DNA of 64,000 nucleotides. It comes from an uncultured Oscillibacter sp. GTDB taxonomy: Bacteria > Bacillota > Clostridia > Oscillospirales > Oscillospiraceae. The translations under genes were made by a program, and so were the position numbers. Each line of letters begins with the position of its first letter. Within the stretch, counting starts at the first letter, position 1. Positions 41,611-50,954 of this stretch are shown here, one piece after another. The notes under the pieces were generated by a model that worked only from the letters and a program-made list of their open reading frames with translations, had not been told where the DNA came from and ran no database searches. The stretch is taken from assembly GCA_910576865.1 (NCBI GenBank), contig CAJTKE010000009.1:28471-92470 (forward strand). The letters run 5' to 3'.

Positions 41611-42330
41611 ATGCGCTACGCCGAACTGCTGGAGCTGGCCCCGGGCCTGAGGGACTTCACGGCTCAGATTCCGGAGGACCTGGACGGCGGGTTTCAGCTC
41701 AAGACCTGCCCCGCCCACACCCTCATCCACCAGAAGGACAGCCCCCTGGAGCGCATCGGCATCCTGCTGCGGGGAACCTTCCGGGTGGTGAACGAATTTG
41801 AAAACGGCAATGTCTTCATGATCGAGATGAACGAGGCGGTGTCCTTCATCGGGGAGGTGACCCTGCTGGCGGAGGCCGCCGTCACCTCCGTGACCATTGA
41901 GACGGTGACGGACTGCCTGGTGGCCTCTCTGCCGGCGGAGACCTTCGACGCGTGGCTCCGGCGGGATATCGGGCTCCTCCGGGCCGTCAGCCGCCACGTG
42001 GCCGCGAAGCTGTACTGCTCCAGCTACAACCGGGGGGAGCGGCTGTTCTACTCCGCCAAGTACGTGCTGCTGAAATACCTGGTCCGCCAGGCGGAGGACC
42101 AGGGCGTCCGGACCACGGGACAGGCGGTGGTGGGCAAGACCCGCCGGCAGATCAGCGAGGAGGTGGGCCTGACGGAGAAGACCATCAACCGGACGCTTTC
42201 CCAGCTGGTGAAGGACGGCGTGCTCTCCATCCGGCGGGGCAAGGCCGCCTTCAGCGCCGGGCAGTACCACCGGGCCCAGCGGGAGCTGCGGGTCTGCATG
42301 TCCCAGAGCAGGAACGGCGCCTGTTCCTGA
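41611..42330 (+). CDS. Crp/Fnr-family transcriptional regulator
   Basis: The 239-residue product has an N-terminal cNMP-binding-fold domain (about 20-125: IGILLRGTFRVVNEFENGNVFMIEM, EAVSFIGEVTLL) and a C-terminal winged helix (about 150-230, GKTRRQISEEVGLTEKTINRTLSQLVKDG). No Cys cluster for an Fe-S centre and no evident cAMP-binding Arg motif, so the effector is unknown. Placed between the amidohydrolase and glycerate kinase genes, it is the likely local regulator. AGGAGGG precedes ATG 41611. Confidence 0.85.
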   Translation: MRYAELLELAPGLRDFTAQIPEDLDGGFQLKTCPAHTLIHQKDSPLERIGILLRGTFRVVNEFENGNVFMIEMNEAVSFIGEVTLLAEAAVTSVTIETVTDCLVASLPAETFDAWLRRDIGLLRAVSRHVAAKLYCSSYNRGERLFYSAKYVLLKYLVRQAEDQGVRTTGQAVVGKTRRQISEEVGLTEKTINRTLSQLVKDGVLSIRRGKAAFSAGQYHRAQRELRVCMSQSRNGACS

Positions 42331-42388
42331 GGCGGGACGGTCCGCCTGAAAACCGGGGAGCGGGCATTTCAAAAGGAGGGACGCGCGT

Positions 42389-43666
42389 ATGGATCAGAAG
42401 CTGAGAGGGGACGCGGACCGGATCATCTCCGCCAGCCTGGGGGCCGTCCTGCCCGACGAGGCGGTCCGGCGGGCGCTGGAGGATTTCCGCCCGGCGGGAG
42501 GGCGGACCCTGCTGGTGGCCGCCGGGAAGGCGGCGTGGCGGATGGCCCGGGCCGCGGTGGACGCCCTGGGCCATGTGGACGGCGGCGTGGTGGTGACGAA
42601 GTACGGCCACGTCATGGGGGAAATCCCCGGCGTCCGCTGCCATGAGGCGGGGCACCCAGTCCCGGACGAAAACGGCTTCGCCGCCACGGAGCGGGCCCTG
42701 GAGCTGGTGGAGGGCCTGAGGTCGGAGGACTCCGTGCTGTTCCTCCTCTCCGGCGGCGGCAGCGCCCTGTTTGAGCGGCCCCTGATTCCCGGGGAGGAGC
42801 TTCAGGATATCACGAAGCGGCTTCTGGCCTCCGGGGCGGACATCGTGGAGATGAACACCGTCCGCAAGCGGCTCAGCGGCGTGAAGGGCGGGCGCTTCGC
42901 TCTGGCCTGCGCCCCGGCCCGGGTGTTCAGCGTGGTCCTCAGCGACATTCTGGGGGACCCCCTGGACATGATCGCCAGCGGGCCCGCCTGCCCGGACGCC
43001 TCCACCTGCGCCCAGGCCCTGGCCGTGGCGGAAAAATACGGCCTGCGCCTGTCGGACGGGGCCCGGGCCCTTCTGGGGCGGGAGACGCCCAAGGAGCTGC
43101 CCAACGTCTCCACCCGGATCACCGGCAGCGTCCGGGAGCTCTGCGCCGCCGCCGCGAGGCAGTGCCGGGCTCTGGGCTACGAGCCCGTTCCGCTGACGGA
43201 CCGGCTCTGCTGCGAGGCCAGGGAGGCCGGGAGCTTCCTGGCCAGCGTGCTGAGGACCCACGCCGGGGACGGGAAACGGCTGGCCTTCATCGCCGGGGGC
43301 GAGACGGTGGTCCATGTCGCCGGCCGGGGCCTGGGGGGCCGGAACCAGGAGCTGGCCCTGGCCGCCGCCCCCGGCATCGCCGGACTGGAGGGGGCGGCGC
43401 TGTTCTCCGTGGGCAGCGACGGCACCGACGGCCCCACGGACGCCGCCGGGGGCTATGTGGACGGCGAAACCCTGGCGGCGCTGGAGGCCCGGGGCCTGGA
43501 CGTGTGCGCCGCGCTGCGGGAGAACGACGCCTATCACGCCCTGGAGGCCGTGGGGGGACTGGTGGTGACCGGCCCCACGGGGACCAACGTCAACGACGTG
43601 GCCGTGGCCCTGCTGGACGGGAGGAGGCCTCCGGCGGAGACGGCGGCGCGCCGCGCCCTCTTTTGA
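42389..43666 (+). CDS. Glycerate 2-kinase, MOFRL type
   Basis: The 425-residue enzyme phosphorylates D-glycerate. The N-terminal DUF4147-like part shows LLVAAGKAAWRMARAAVDAL, HEAGHPVPDENG, LFLLSGGGSALFERP and NTVRKRLSGVKGGR. The C-terminal MOFRL domain has GRGLGGRNQELALAAA and SVGSDGTDGPTDAAGG. Complete. It probably ends a catabolic route that yields glycerate, perhaps from the amidohydrolase locus upstream. AAAAGGAGG site. Confidence 0.92.
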   Translation: MDQKLRGDADRIISASLGAVLPDEAVRRALEDFRPAGGRTLLVAAGKAAWRMARAAVDALGHVDGGVVVTKYGHVMGEIPGVRCHEAGHPVPDENGFAATERALELVEGLRSEDSVLFLLSGGGSALFERPLIPGEELQDITKRLLASGADIVEMNTVRKRLSGVKGGRFALACAPARVFSVVLSDILGDPLDMIASGPACPDASTCAQALAVAEKYGLRLSDGARALLGRETPKELPNVSTRITGSVRELCAAAARQCRALGYEPVPLTDRLCCEAREAGSFLASVLRTHAGDGKRLAFIAGGETVVHVAGRGLGGRNQELALAAAPGIAGLEGAALFSVGSDGTDGPTDAAGGYVDGETLAALEARGLDVCAALRENDAYHALEAVGGLVVTGPTGTNVNDVAVALLDGRRPPAETAARRALF

Positions 43667-43682
43667 TTCCCCACACGCCAAA

Positions 43683-43722
43683 GGAGCGCGGGACGAAGGT
43701 CCCGCGCTCCAACGCGATTTTG
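43683..43722. terminator. Bidirectional terminator
   Basis: Perfect 12-bp stem (GGAGCGCGGGAC / GTCCCGCGCTCC) with a four-base loop lies between the converging glycerate kinase and chemoreceptor genes; GATTTTG follows on the plus strand. Confidence 0.8.
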
Positions 43723-45717
43723 TCAGGTTTCCTGTTCCCGCAGATGGAACCTCGCCACCAGCTCCCGCAGCATGGCGGCCTGGCTGGCCAGCTCCTCACT
43801 GGCGGCGGCGCTGGCCTCGGACGTGGCCACGTTGCTCTGGACCACGGCGGAAATCTGTTCGATTCCGTGGGTGATCTGGGCGGCGTCCTCGTCCTGCTGC
43901 CGGGTGTAGTCCGCGATGTCGTCGATCAGCTTCTCCATCTCCTCGGCGCGGGCGACCACCTTCAGCACGGAGTCCGCCGTGTCCTGCGCCGCCTGCACGC
44001 CTTCATCCATGGACTCCACCGTCTGGTTCAGGAGCACGGTCGTCCTCTGGGCCGCCTCGGAGGATTTGCTGGCCAGGGAGCGGACCTCGTCCGCCACCAC
44101 GGCGAAGCCCTTGCCGGCGGCGCCGGCCCGGGCGGCCTCCACAGCGGCGTTCAGGGCCAGGATGTTGGTCTGGAAGGCGATGTCCTCGATGGTCTTCACG
44201 ATCTGGTGGATTTCCGAGGACTTGTCGCTGACCCGGCGGATCACCTGGGTCATGTTCTGCATCTTTTCGCTGCTCTCCAGAAGGCCGTCCTTCACCTCCC
44301 GGGAGATGCCGCTGGCCCGCTGCGCGCCCTGGGCGACGTTGTGGACGCTGTCGGACACGGCGTTGATGTGGCCCACCAGCGTGTCCACCTCCGCGGCCTG
44401 CTCCGTGGAGCCCTGGGAGAGGGTCATGGCGCCGTTGGACACCTGCTCCGCCCCGGCGGCGACATCCCTGGAGGCGGCGCGAAGCTGGCCCATGGCGTCG
44501 TTCAGGGAGCGGGAGATTTCTTCCAGGGCGGTCTTGATCTTCTCGAACTCGCCGGTGTACTCATTCTCCAGCGTGAAGGCCAGATTCCCCGACGCGATCT
44601 CCCGCAGCTTCTCCGAAATCTCGTTGATGTAAATCACGTACTCCCGGAGCCGGAGCGTGACCTGATTGAAGTCGTCCGCCAGGACGCCCAGCTCGTCTCT
44701 GGAGTGATAGGTGATCGTCTGGTCCAGCTCGCCCCCGGCGATGCGGGTCGCCGCCAGGCTCAGCTCCCGGACCGGCCGGCCGATGATGCGCCGGACCTGG
44801 ACAGCCACCAGGAAAATCAGCGCCAGGACCGCCAGAACCGCCACCACCAGCATGCTGACGGTCAGGCTGTTCAGCTCCCGAAGCACCTCCCCCCGGGAGA
44901 CGTAGGCCACCGCCGTCCAGTCGCTGTCCGGGACATTCGCCACCTGGACATATGTACCCTGATAAACGGTGAGGCCGGTCTTTCCCTGGCGGATCTGTTC
45001 GGCGGCGTAGGCGTACATACCGCCGCTGAGCTCACTCAGGGCCTGCCCCGTGATGGTGCTGTCCCGGTGGCCGATGATGGTGTCCGTCCGGGTGTCCACC
45101 AGGAAGATGCCGCCGGTGTCCTCAATCCGGACGCCGCTGACAATCTTGGAAATGGAATCCAGGTACACGTCCGCGGCGGCGACGCCCCGGACCCTGCCGT
45201 TCCGGTCCGTCAGCACGCCGGAGGCGCCCACCACATAAGACTGGCTGTCCTCGTCGAAGTAAACGTCGCCCAGAATGAAATCCTGGGAGCGCAGGCCGTC
45301 CTGATACCAGCTCTTGGCCGTGGCGTCAAACTCCGGGCCCGGCACAAAAGAGGCGTGGTACAGCGAGCCGTCGGTCAGCGCGATGTACAGCCCGGCGGGA
45401 TAGGCCTCGTTCCGGCCCACCGTGTGCTTGATGTAATCCCGCATGGCGGGGACGTCCATGTCCTCGTACTGGACCGTGTCCCGCTGAGTCTCCAGCATGG
45501 CCAGCGTGCGGTTCATCCACGCCCTGGTCTCCTGGAGCGTCTTGTCGGTGGTGGCCTGAAGCAGGTCCTCGCTGCGCTCCAGCAGCGTGTTGGACATCTG
45601 GGAATAGACCACGCCCAGCAGGGCCGCCATTCCGATGACAACGCTGGCCACGATGGCCGACACCAGCTTCCCCGTGATGCCCCGGCCCCTCCGGGCCTCT
45701 TTCTTTTTCGCCTTCAT
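43723..45717 (-). CDS. Methyl-accepting chemotaxis protein (dCache sensor)
   Basis: The 664-residue receptor has a membrane span at about 14-38, a dCache ectodomain of about 240 residues (YPAGLYIALTDGSLYHASF, GVAAADVYLDSISKIV, GIFLVDTRTDTIIGH), a second span near 285-305, HAMP and a complete signalling hairpin. The hairpin tip reads IVKTIEDIAFQTNILALNAA followed by VEAARAGAAGKGFAVVADEV. The dCache fold usually binds amino acids or carboxylates. Start ATG 45717 follows GGGAGGG. It is intact, in contrast to the receptor at 26370-27469, and no chemotaxis kinase gene is nearby. Confidence 0.93.
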   Translation of the reverse strand: MKAKKKEARRGRGITGKLVSAIVASVVIGMAALLGVVYSQMSNTLLERSEDLLQATTDKTLQETRAWMNRTLAMLETQRDTVQYEDMDVPAMRDYIKHTVGRNEAYPAGLYIALTDGSLYHASFVPGPEFDATAKSWYQDGLRSQDFILGDVYFDEDSQSYVVGASGVLTDRNGRVRGVAAADVYLDSISKIVSGVRIEDTGGIFLVDTRTDTIIGHRDSTITGQALSELSGGMYAYAAEQIRQGKTGLTVYQGTYVQVANVPDSDWTAVAYVSRGEVLRELNSLTVSMLVVAVLAVLALIFLVAVQVRRIIGRPVRELSLAATRIAGGELDQTITYHSRDELGVLADDFNQVTLRLREYVIYINEISEKLREIASGNLAFTLENEYTGEFEKIKTALEEISRSLNDAMGQLRAASRDVAAGAEQVSNGAMTLSQGSTEQAAEVDTLVGHINAVSDSVHNVAQGAQRASGISREVKDGLLESSEKMQNMTQVIRRVSDKSSEIHQIVKTIEDIAFQTNILALNAAVEAARAGAAGKGFAVVADEVRSLASKSSEAAQRTTVLLNQTVESMDEGVQAAQDTADSVLKVVARAEEMEKLIDDIADYTRQQDEDAAQITHGIEQISAVVQSNVATSEASAAASEELASQAAMLRELVARFHLREQET

Positions 45718-45832
45718 GTCTCTTCCCTCCCAAGATGACCGCCCCTCCGGGCGCGCGGACAAAGCCGCCCGCCCTTCGGCGCGTGTTCGGAAAACGGATA
45801 CCCAGGATAAACCATGGGAACCGGACCCAATG

Positions 45833-45861
45833 ATTATAGCAGACGCCGTGGAGAAATGCAA
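45833..45861 (-). promoter_or_regulatory. Promoter of the chemoreceptor gene
   Basis: Minus-strand TTGCAT (45861-45856) and TATAAT (45838-45833) with a 17-base spacer, about 115 bases before the start. No coding feature is seen between 45718 and 45988. Confidence 0.75.
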
Positions 45862-45988
45862 CAAGTTTGGCTTGCGTAACCCGCGGAAAAGAGGGATGAA
45901 GCATGGCGCGGGAAGGAGGCGTCCGCCTCCGGGGGGCCGGAGGTCAGCCCTTCACCTCCAGCAGGGGCGCCCCGGCCCGGACGGGGAT

Positions 45989-47557
45989 TCACTCCGCGTG
46001 GCGGAAATCCTTGGGCTTCATGCCGGTGATTTTCTTGAAGGTGCGGGAGAAGTAGACGGGATCGGAGATGCCGACCCGCTCCGCCACCTCGTAGGTCTTG
46101 AGGTCCGTGGTCCGGAGGAGGATCTTCGCCTGCCGGATGCGGACGCCCTGGATATAGACGCTCAGGTTCTCCCCCGTCTCCCGCTTGAACAGCTTGCTGA
46201 GGTAGCTGGGGCTCAGATGCACCTTGTCCGCCAGGGCCTCCAGGGTCAACTCCTCCATATAGTGCTGCTGAATATGGTGCCGGACCGCCTTGATCAGGTC
46301 CTCCGGGCTCTCCAGACGATAGTCCCGCTGCTGGTACAGCAGGTCCACGAAGGCGCACAGGTATTCCTCCAGCTCCCGGATGGACCCGCTTTGCAGCAGG
46401 GCCTGCAGCGCGGACAGGCTGCCGGAGATGTTCTCCGTGTCCCGGTTCCAGAAGAGCTGCGTGCTGCAGAAATTGTAGACGCTGATATAGATGCTGCGGA
46501 TCTCCCCCGTGGGGAGCTTTTTCATGTGGATGTGCCGGAACAGCGCCTGCAGGCTCTTCTGGGCGACGTCCGGCTTCCCGTGCTCCACGGCGGTCCGGAC
46601 CTGCTGGAGGACCTGAATGGTCTCCGCCATGGACTCCTGGTCCACGGTGGGGATGTCGGCGTAGCCTATGACCGGCTGCTCCGGGTGGGCGTAATCCGCG
46701 AACTGTCTGGCCTGCTCCGCCTCCTCCGCCGCGTCGGCCAGGGTCAGGGGGTCCGTGTGGTGCAGGGAGATGCCGATGGTCATCTGATAGCGCGGGATGC
46801 TGCCCACCGCGTCCACCGCCTCGCCGCACAGGGCCAGAAGCTCCTGGGTCTCCGGGGCCTGGAGGACCGCGTAGCACGCCTGATCCCCCTCCGAGACGAA
46901 CCAGATTTTATAGTCCGGGATGCTGTCCCGCAGAATGGCCTGGGCCCCCTGGAGGAACGGGAGGCAGTTGGTCTCCTCCTCCCGCTCCAGCGGCGCCACG
47001 GTCAGGCTGAGAACGTAATAGCTTCTCAGGTCCATCTGCAGCTGCGCCATGCAGCTGTAAACATACAGCGTGGACAGCCGCGCCCGGTGGATCAGGTCCC
47101 GGATGAACATATCCTGCTGCAGGGAGAGGTTCTCCTCCGACCGGCTGGCCAGCTCGGAACGGAGCTTCCGCTGGTTCCGCTCCTCCTGAATCCGGACCCG
47201 GGCCTTTTCAATGGCGGCGGTGAGCTGCTCCACGGAGGTCGGCTTCAGCACGAAGTCCACCACCTGGTAGGCGATGGCCTTCTGGGCATAGGAAAAGTCG
47301 GGAAAGCCGGTGAGGATGATGGTCTTGATATGGGGCCACCGGCGGTGCAGCTCTTCCGCCAGGGTGAGCCCGTCCATCCCGGGCATCCGGATGTCGCTGA
47401 TGACGATGTCCGGCAGGGCCTGAGGTATCCGGGCCAGGGCGTCCTCGCCGTCCTCCGCCTGGGCGGCCACGGTACAGCCCAGGTTCTCCCACCGGATGCC
47501 ATGGGCAAGGCCCTTGCGGATCGCCGCCTCGTTGTCTACAAGCATGACCTTCAGCAT
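45989..47557 (-). CDS. YesN-type AraC-family response regulator
   Basis: The 522-residue product has an N-terminal receiver (acidic residues near 8-10, Asp55 in IVISDIRMPGMDG, Lys in FVLKPT), a long middle domain, and a complete C-terminal AraC domain with two helix-turn-helix motifs (TLEALADKVHLSPSYLSKLFKRETGEN and TYEVAERVGISDPVYFSRTFKKITG). It overlaps the kinase gene by seven bases. It should bind the paired direct repeats at 49396-49464 and activate the divergent sugar importer. Confidence 0.93.
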   Translation of the reverse strand: MLKVMLVDNEAAIRKGLAHGIRWENLGCTVAAQAEDGEDALARIPQALPDIVISDIRMPGMDGLTLAEELHRRWPHIKTIILTGFPDFSYAQKAIAYQVVDFVLKPTSVEQLTAAIEKARVRIQEERNQRKLRSELASRSEENLSLQQDMFIRDLIHRARLSTLYVYSCMAQLQMDLRSYYVLSLTVAPLEREEETNCLPFLQGAQAILRDSIPDYKIWFVSEGDQACYAVLQAPETQELLALCGEAVDAVGSIPRYQMTIGISLHHTDPLTLADAAEEAEQARQFADYAHPEQPVIGYADIPTVDQESMAETIQVLQQVRTAVEHGKPDVAQKSLQALFRHIHMKKLPTGEIRSIYISVYNFCSTQLFWNRDTENISGSLSALQALLQSGSIRELEEYLCAFVDLLYQQRDYRLESPEDLIKAVRHHIQQHYMEELTLEALADKVHLSPSYLSKLFKRETGENLSVYIQGVRIRQAKILLRTTDLKTYEVAERVGISDPVYFSRTFKKITGMKPKDFRHAE

Positions 47558-49275
47558 GGAGGGCCCCCTTTTTCTGAAACTTCGCCGCCTCTGTCCAGCG
47601 GCAGGTTCACCAGCACCGTCGTCCCGCTTCCCGGGGCGCTGGTCACCCGCAGGCCGTACTCCTGGCCGTACAGCAGCTGAATGCGCCGCTGCACGTTGGG
47701 AAGGGCCACGTGGTTGTGGTGCCGGTCCTCCTCGCCGGGGCCGTCCTGAAAGAGGCCCGCGGCGTCAAAGCCGACGCCGTCGTCCCAGACCCGGATGTCG
47801 ATGCCGTCCTCCTCCTCCCAGATGCTGATGCGGACGCTGCCGCCGCCCCGCTTGTTCTCCAGCCCGTGGACCACGCTGTTCTCCACCAGGGGCTGGATCG
47901 TCAGCTTCGGCAGGTAGCAGCGCAGCAGGTCCTGGCTCTCCAGCTCGATCTCATAGCGGAGCTTCTCCCCGTACCGCTCCTTCTGCAGCTCCAGGTAGTA
48001 CCGGGCGTACCGCAGCTCCTCCTCCAGGGTGATCTTCTGCCGCCCCCGGTTGGACACGTTGGCCCGCAGGAGGTTGGCCAGATTGCTCACCATCCGGCAC
48101 AGCTCGTACTGCCCCGCCGCCATGCAGCGCACGTTGATCACCTCCAGCACATTGAAAATGAAGTGGGGCCGGATCTGGGACTCCAGCATCCCCAGCTCCG
48201 CCTGCTTGAGCAGCAGCCCCTTCTCATAGACCTCCTCGAAGAGGTTGACCAGCCGCTCCGCCATCTTGTTGAACGCGGAGGCCAGGAGCTCCGTCTCCTG
48301 GTAGGCGGTGGCCTCCATCCGGGCGGAGAGGTCCCCGGTGGCCATGCGGTTCACGGTGTCCACCATGCTGTGCAGGGGGCGCAGCTGGCGCCAGTAGACG
48401 AACGCGGCGATCACCAGCGTCAGCAGCAGGACGACCGCCGTGAAGCCCACGTACAGCGTCACCGCCTCCCGCAGGGAGCGGACGATGTCCGCCCTGGGGA
48501 CGAACACGTCCAGCTGCAGCCGGTAGGGCGTCAGGCGGCAGCCCTGGTGGTACAGGTCTCCGGAGTACCCGGCGGGGGCGTGGGTGGGGGACTCCATGCC
48601 GCCGCCGTACAGGACTTGGCCGTCCATCCGGCTGAAATAGACCTCCGCGCCCCCGTACACCGACTCGATGTAGCTGGTGTCGATCAGGTCGGCGGTCCGC
48701 AGCTCGATGATGATCTTGCCGATGGGGCGCATGGTGTCCAGGTTCAGATAGTCCGTCACCAGATAGCTGTGCTCCGCGTCCTCGGGCATGAGGTACAGCT
48801 CCCGGGCCGAGTTGGCGTTTCGCAGCTGCTCGTACACCTTGCGGATGCGCACGCTGGCCCCCCGGAAGATTCCGTCCTGCTGCACGGGGATGAACTCGCC
48901 GCTTCCCCGCACCAGATAGATGCCGGTCATCGCGTTCTGCCGCAGGGCCGTGCTGAGGGAGAGGACCCGGCTGAACTGCTTTTCAATCTGGGAGCGGGTC
49001 ATCTGGTCCAGGGACGTGTCCGTCCGCATGTAGCCCTGCACGGTGGGGTCGCTCATCAGGTAGTAGATGCCGTTGCGCAGCGTGTTCAGGACCGCCCCGG
49101 CGGACTCCTGGGTCCGGTCCAGGTACAGGCCCACGGTCTCGCGGGCGTTGTCCTCCATCTCGGCGGAGACGGTGCGGTAAAAGTAAAACGTGGCGCAGAC
49201 GGAGGGAATCAGCACAAAGAGACAGCAGAGGGCCAGGCACAGCAGGGTCAGCGAGGGTCTCTTCTTGGCGTTCAT
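47551..49275 (-). CDS. YesM-type sensor histidine kinase
   Basis: The 574-residue kinase has a span near 10-32, a dCache-like ectodomain of about 250 residues, a second span near 275-297, HAMP, then the His_kinase domain with SQIRPHFIFNVLEVINVR (phosphoacceptor His), the N-box LTIQPLVENSVVHGLENK and D-box VWDDGVGFD. All motifs are present; this is the intact counterpart to the deleted kinase at 8204-9412. With the downstream regulator it forms the local sugar sensor. Confidence 0.93.
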   Translation of the reverse strand: MNAKKRPSLTLLCLALCCLFVLIPSVCATFYFYRTVSAEMEDNARETVGLYLDRTQESAGAVLNTLRNGIYYLMSDPTVQGYMRTDTSLDQMTRSQIEKQFSRVLSLSTALRQNAMTGIYLVRGSGEFIPVQQDGIFRGASVRIRKVYEQLRNANSARELYLMPEDAEHSYLVTDYLNLDTMRPIGKIIIELRTADLIDTSYIESVYGGAEVYFSRMDGQVLYGGGMESPTHAPAGYSGDLYHQGCRLTPYRLQLDVFVPRADIVRSLREAVTLYVGFTAVVLLLTLVIAAFVYWRQLRPLHSMVDTVNRMATGDLSARMEATAYQETELLASAFNKMAERLVNLFEEVYEKGLLLKQAELGMLESQIRPHFIFNVLEVINVRCMAAGQYELCRMVSNLANLLRANVSNRGRQKITLEEELRYARYYLELQKERYGEKLRYEIELESQDLLRCYLPKLTIQPLVENSVVHGLENKRGGGSVRISIWEEEDGIDIRVWDDGVGFDAAGLFQDGPGEEDRHHNHVALPNVQRRIQLLYGQEYGLRVTSAPGSGTTVLVNLPLDRGGEVSEKGGPPC

Positions 49276-49314
49276 CCTCGGTCCTCCTTTCCGGGCGCGG
49301 ATACGCTGAACAGC

Positions 49315-49344
49315 ATTATATCACAGGCCCGGCCGGTTGTCCAA
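49315..49344 (-). promoter_or_regulatory. Promoter of the YesM/YesN operon
   Basis: Minus-strand TTGGAC (49344-49339) and TATAAT (49320-49315) with an 18-base spacer, 40 bases before the kinase start. Confidence 0.65.
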
Positions 49345-49395
49345 GTTTTAGCAAACATCCGCCGCATTCCGAAACTGGACAAAATAATCCTGCTG

Positions 49396-49464
49396 ATCCG
49401 GCAAGAAAAGTCCGTATTCCCCCGCCGCGCCTCCCGCAGGAAAAATATCCGGCAAGAAAAGTCC
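49396..49464 (+). promoter_or_regulatory. Paired 18-bp direct repeats, likely response-regulator operators
   Basis: ATCCGGCAAGAAAAGTCC occurs identically at 49396-49413 and 49447-49464, start-to-start 51 bp (close to five helical turns). The second copy ends 21 bases before the -35 of the importer promoter. Two same-facing sites upstream of a promoter fit an AraC-type activator. Confidence 0.7.
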
Positions 49465-49485
49465 AGACATTCCCCACGGGTGGAA

Positions 49486-49514
49486 TTGTCTTCCGGAGGC
49501 CGGTTCCCTATAAT
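49486..49514 (+). promoter_or_regulatory. Promoter of the CUT1 importer operon
   Basis: TTGTCT (49486-49491) and TATAAT (49509-49514), 17-base spacer, 51 bases before the binding-protein start. Confidence 0.75.
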
Positions 49515-49565
49515 GATCAGCAAGAGAGGGCGGTCCGCCGCCCCAAAATTTGCAGGAGGTTCTGG

Positions 49566-50873
49566 ATGATGAAAAAAAGACTCTTCGCGTTTGCCCTGCT
49601 GGCCGCCATGCTGGCCGGACTTCTCAGCGGCTGCGGCTCCCAAAAGGCCGAGGCCCCCGCGGCGGGGGACGGCGTCGTGGTCATCAACTACCCCACGTTC
49701 CAGTGCGGCGTGAACACCGCCGCCCCCGTGGTGGACCAGCTGATCGCCGAGTTCAATGAGACCTATGCCGGAAAATATCAGATCGTCAAGGAAGATGTGC
49801 CCGGCGACGCCAACTATGTGGACAAGATCAAGGTCCAGCTGGGCACCGGCGACCTGCCCCCCGTGATTTACGGCGCGGGCTACAATCTGCTGGACCTGGT
49901 CCTGGCCAAGGACCTGGCCGTGGACCTGACCCCCTACGTGGAGGCCGACGCCGAGTGGAAGGCCCTGTACTCCGACGCCTCCCTCGTCACCAACAGCCGG
50001 GACGGGAAGATCTACGCCTCCTCCGTGGAGGGCTCCCAGGTGGGCTACTTCTACAACAAGGAGCTGTTCGCCCAGGCCGGCATTGACGCCCCCGCCGCCA
50101 CCTGGGACGAGCTGTTCCAGCAGTGCGAGACCCTGAAGGCCGCCGGCATCACCCCCATGGCCCTGGATACCGCCGACTCCGCCTGGGTCACCCAGCTGTG
50201 GTGGGGCGCCATGACCGCCACCGCCGGCCCCGACGGCCTCGCCTTCATGCAGACGATGAATCCCCGGGACTACAGCACGCCGGAGCTGATCTCCTCCGCG
50301 GAGAAAATCCAGAAGATGCTCCAGGAGTACACCACCCTGGACGCCATCGGAGGCAAGTATGAAAACGCCGCCAACAACTTCCTGTCCGGACAGGCGGCCA
50401 TGATCGCCAACGGCCCCTGGATGATCGGAGACTTCTCCGACACCACCAAGACCACCGCGGACTTCGCGGAAAAAGTGGGCGTGGCCATCTATCCCGACGG
50501 CTTCGTGTACGACGCCCCCATCCAGGGCTACATCGTCACCAAGCAGGACGACCCCAAGGTGGAGGAGGCCGCCATTGAGATGGTGAAGTTCCTCACCTCC
50601 GCCCACGCGCAGCAGCTGGGCGTGGAGATGCAGGGCATGGTCCCCGCCTCGCCCACCGTCGAGATTACGGCCACCGCCCAGGAGCGGTACCCCCTGCTGG
50701 CCGAGTTCCTGGACAAGGCGTCCAAGGCCTCCGTCAGTACCGACAACATGCAGGCCACCATGTTCTCCAATCTGCTGGATGTCATCAGCCAGGAGCTGCC
50801 GCGCCTGCACTCCGGCGAACTGGATGCCGCCGGTTTCTGCCAGGCCATGACCGACGCTGCCGCCAAGAACTGA
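49566..50873 (+). CDS. CUT1-type sugar ABC substrate-binding lipoprotein
   Basis: The 435-residue family-1 solute-binding protein begins with a lipoprotein signal (KKRLFAFALLAAMLAGLLSGC, modified Cys near 23). Hallmarks are VINYPTFQCGVN, VDKIKVQLGTGDLPPVI, KIYASSVEGSQVGYFYNKELFAQAGI and AAMIANGPWMIGDF. It is the first gene of the rightward operon and is followed by a hairpin that may limit read-through. The ligand is unknown; the enzymes downstream suggest an amino-sugar or related carbohydrate. Confidence 0.93.
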   Translation: MMKKRLFAFALLAAMLAGLLSGCGSQKAEAPAAGDGVVVINYPTFQCGVNTAAPVVDQLIAEFNETYAGKYQIVKEDVPGDANYVDKIKVQLGTGDLPPVIYGAGYNLLDLVLAKDLAVDLTPYVEADAEWKALYSDASLVTNSRDGKIYASSVEGSQVGYFYNKELFAQAGIDAPAATWDELFQQCETLKAAGITPMALDTADSAWVTQLWWGAMTATAGPDGLAFMQTMNPRDYSTPELISSAEKIQKMLQEYTTLDAIGGKYENAANNFLSGQAAMIANGPWMIGDFSDTTKTTADFAEKVGVAIYPDGFVYDAPIQGYIVTKQDDPKVEEAAIEMVKFLTSAHAQQLGVEMQGMVPASPTVEITATAQERYPLLAEFLDKASKASVSTDNMQATMFSNLLDVISQELPRLHSGELDAAGFCQAMTDAAAKN

Positions 50874-50879
50874 GCAGCC

Positions 50880-50911
50880 GGGCCCGCCTGTCCTTCAGGC
50901 GGGCCCTTTCT
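50880..50911 (+). terminator. Intra-operon hairpin after binding-protein gene
   Basis: Perfect 11-bp stem (GGGCCCGCCTG / CAGGCGGGCCC), loop TCCTT, then TTTCTCC. It probably gives partial termination, keeping permeases below binding protein. Confidence 0.7.
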
Positions 50912-50954
50912 CCGTCTTTTCGCGATATGGTAAAACGAATAAAGGAGTGGTCCC

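Noticed and set aside
49396..49464. CRISPR repeats
   Set aside because: Only two 18-bp copies with a 33-bp gap next to a promoter and no cas genes; operator sites explain them better.
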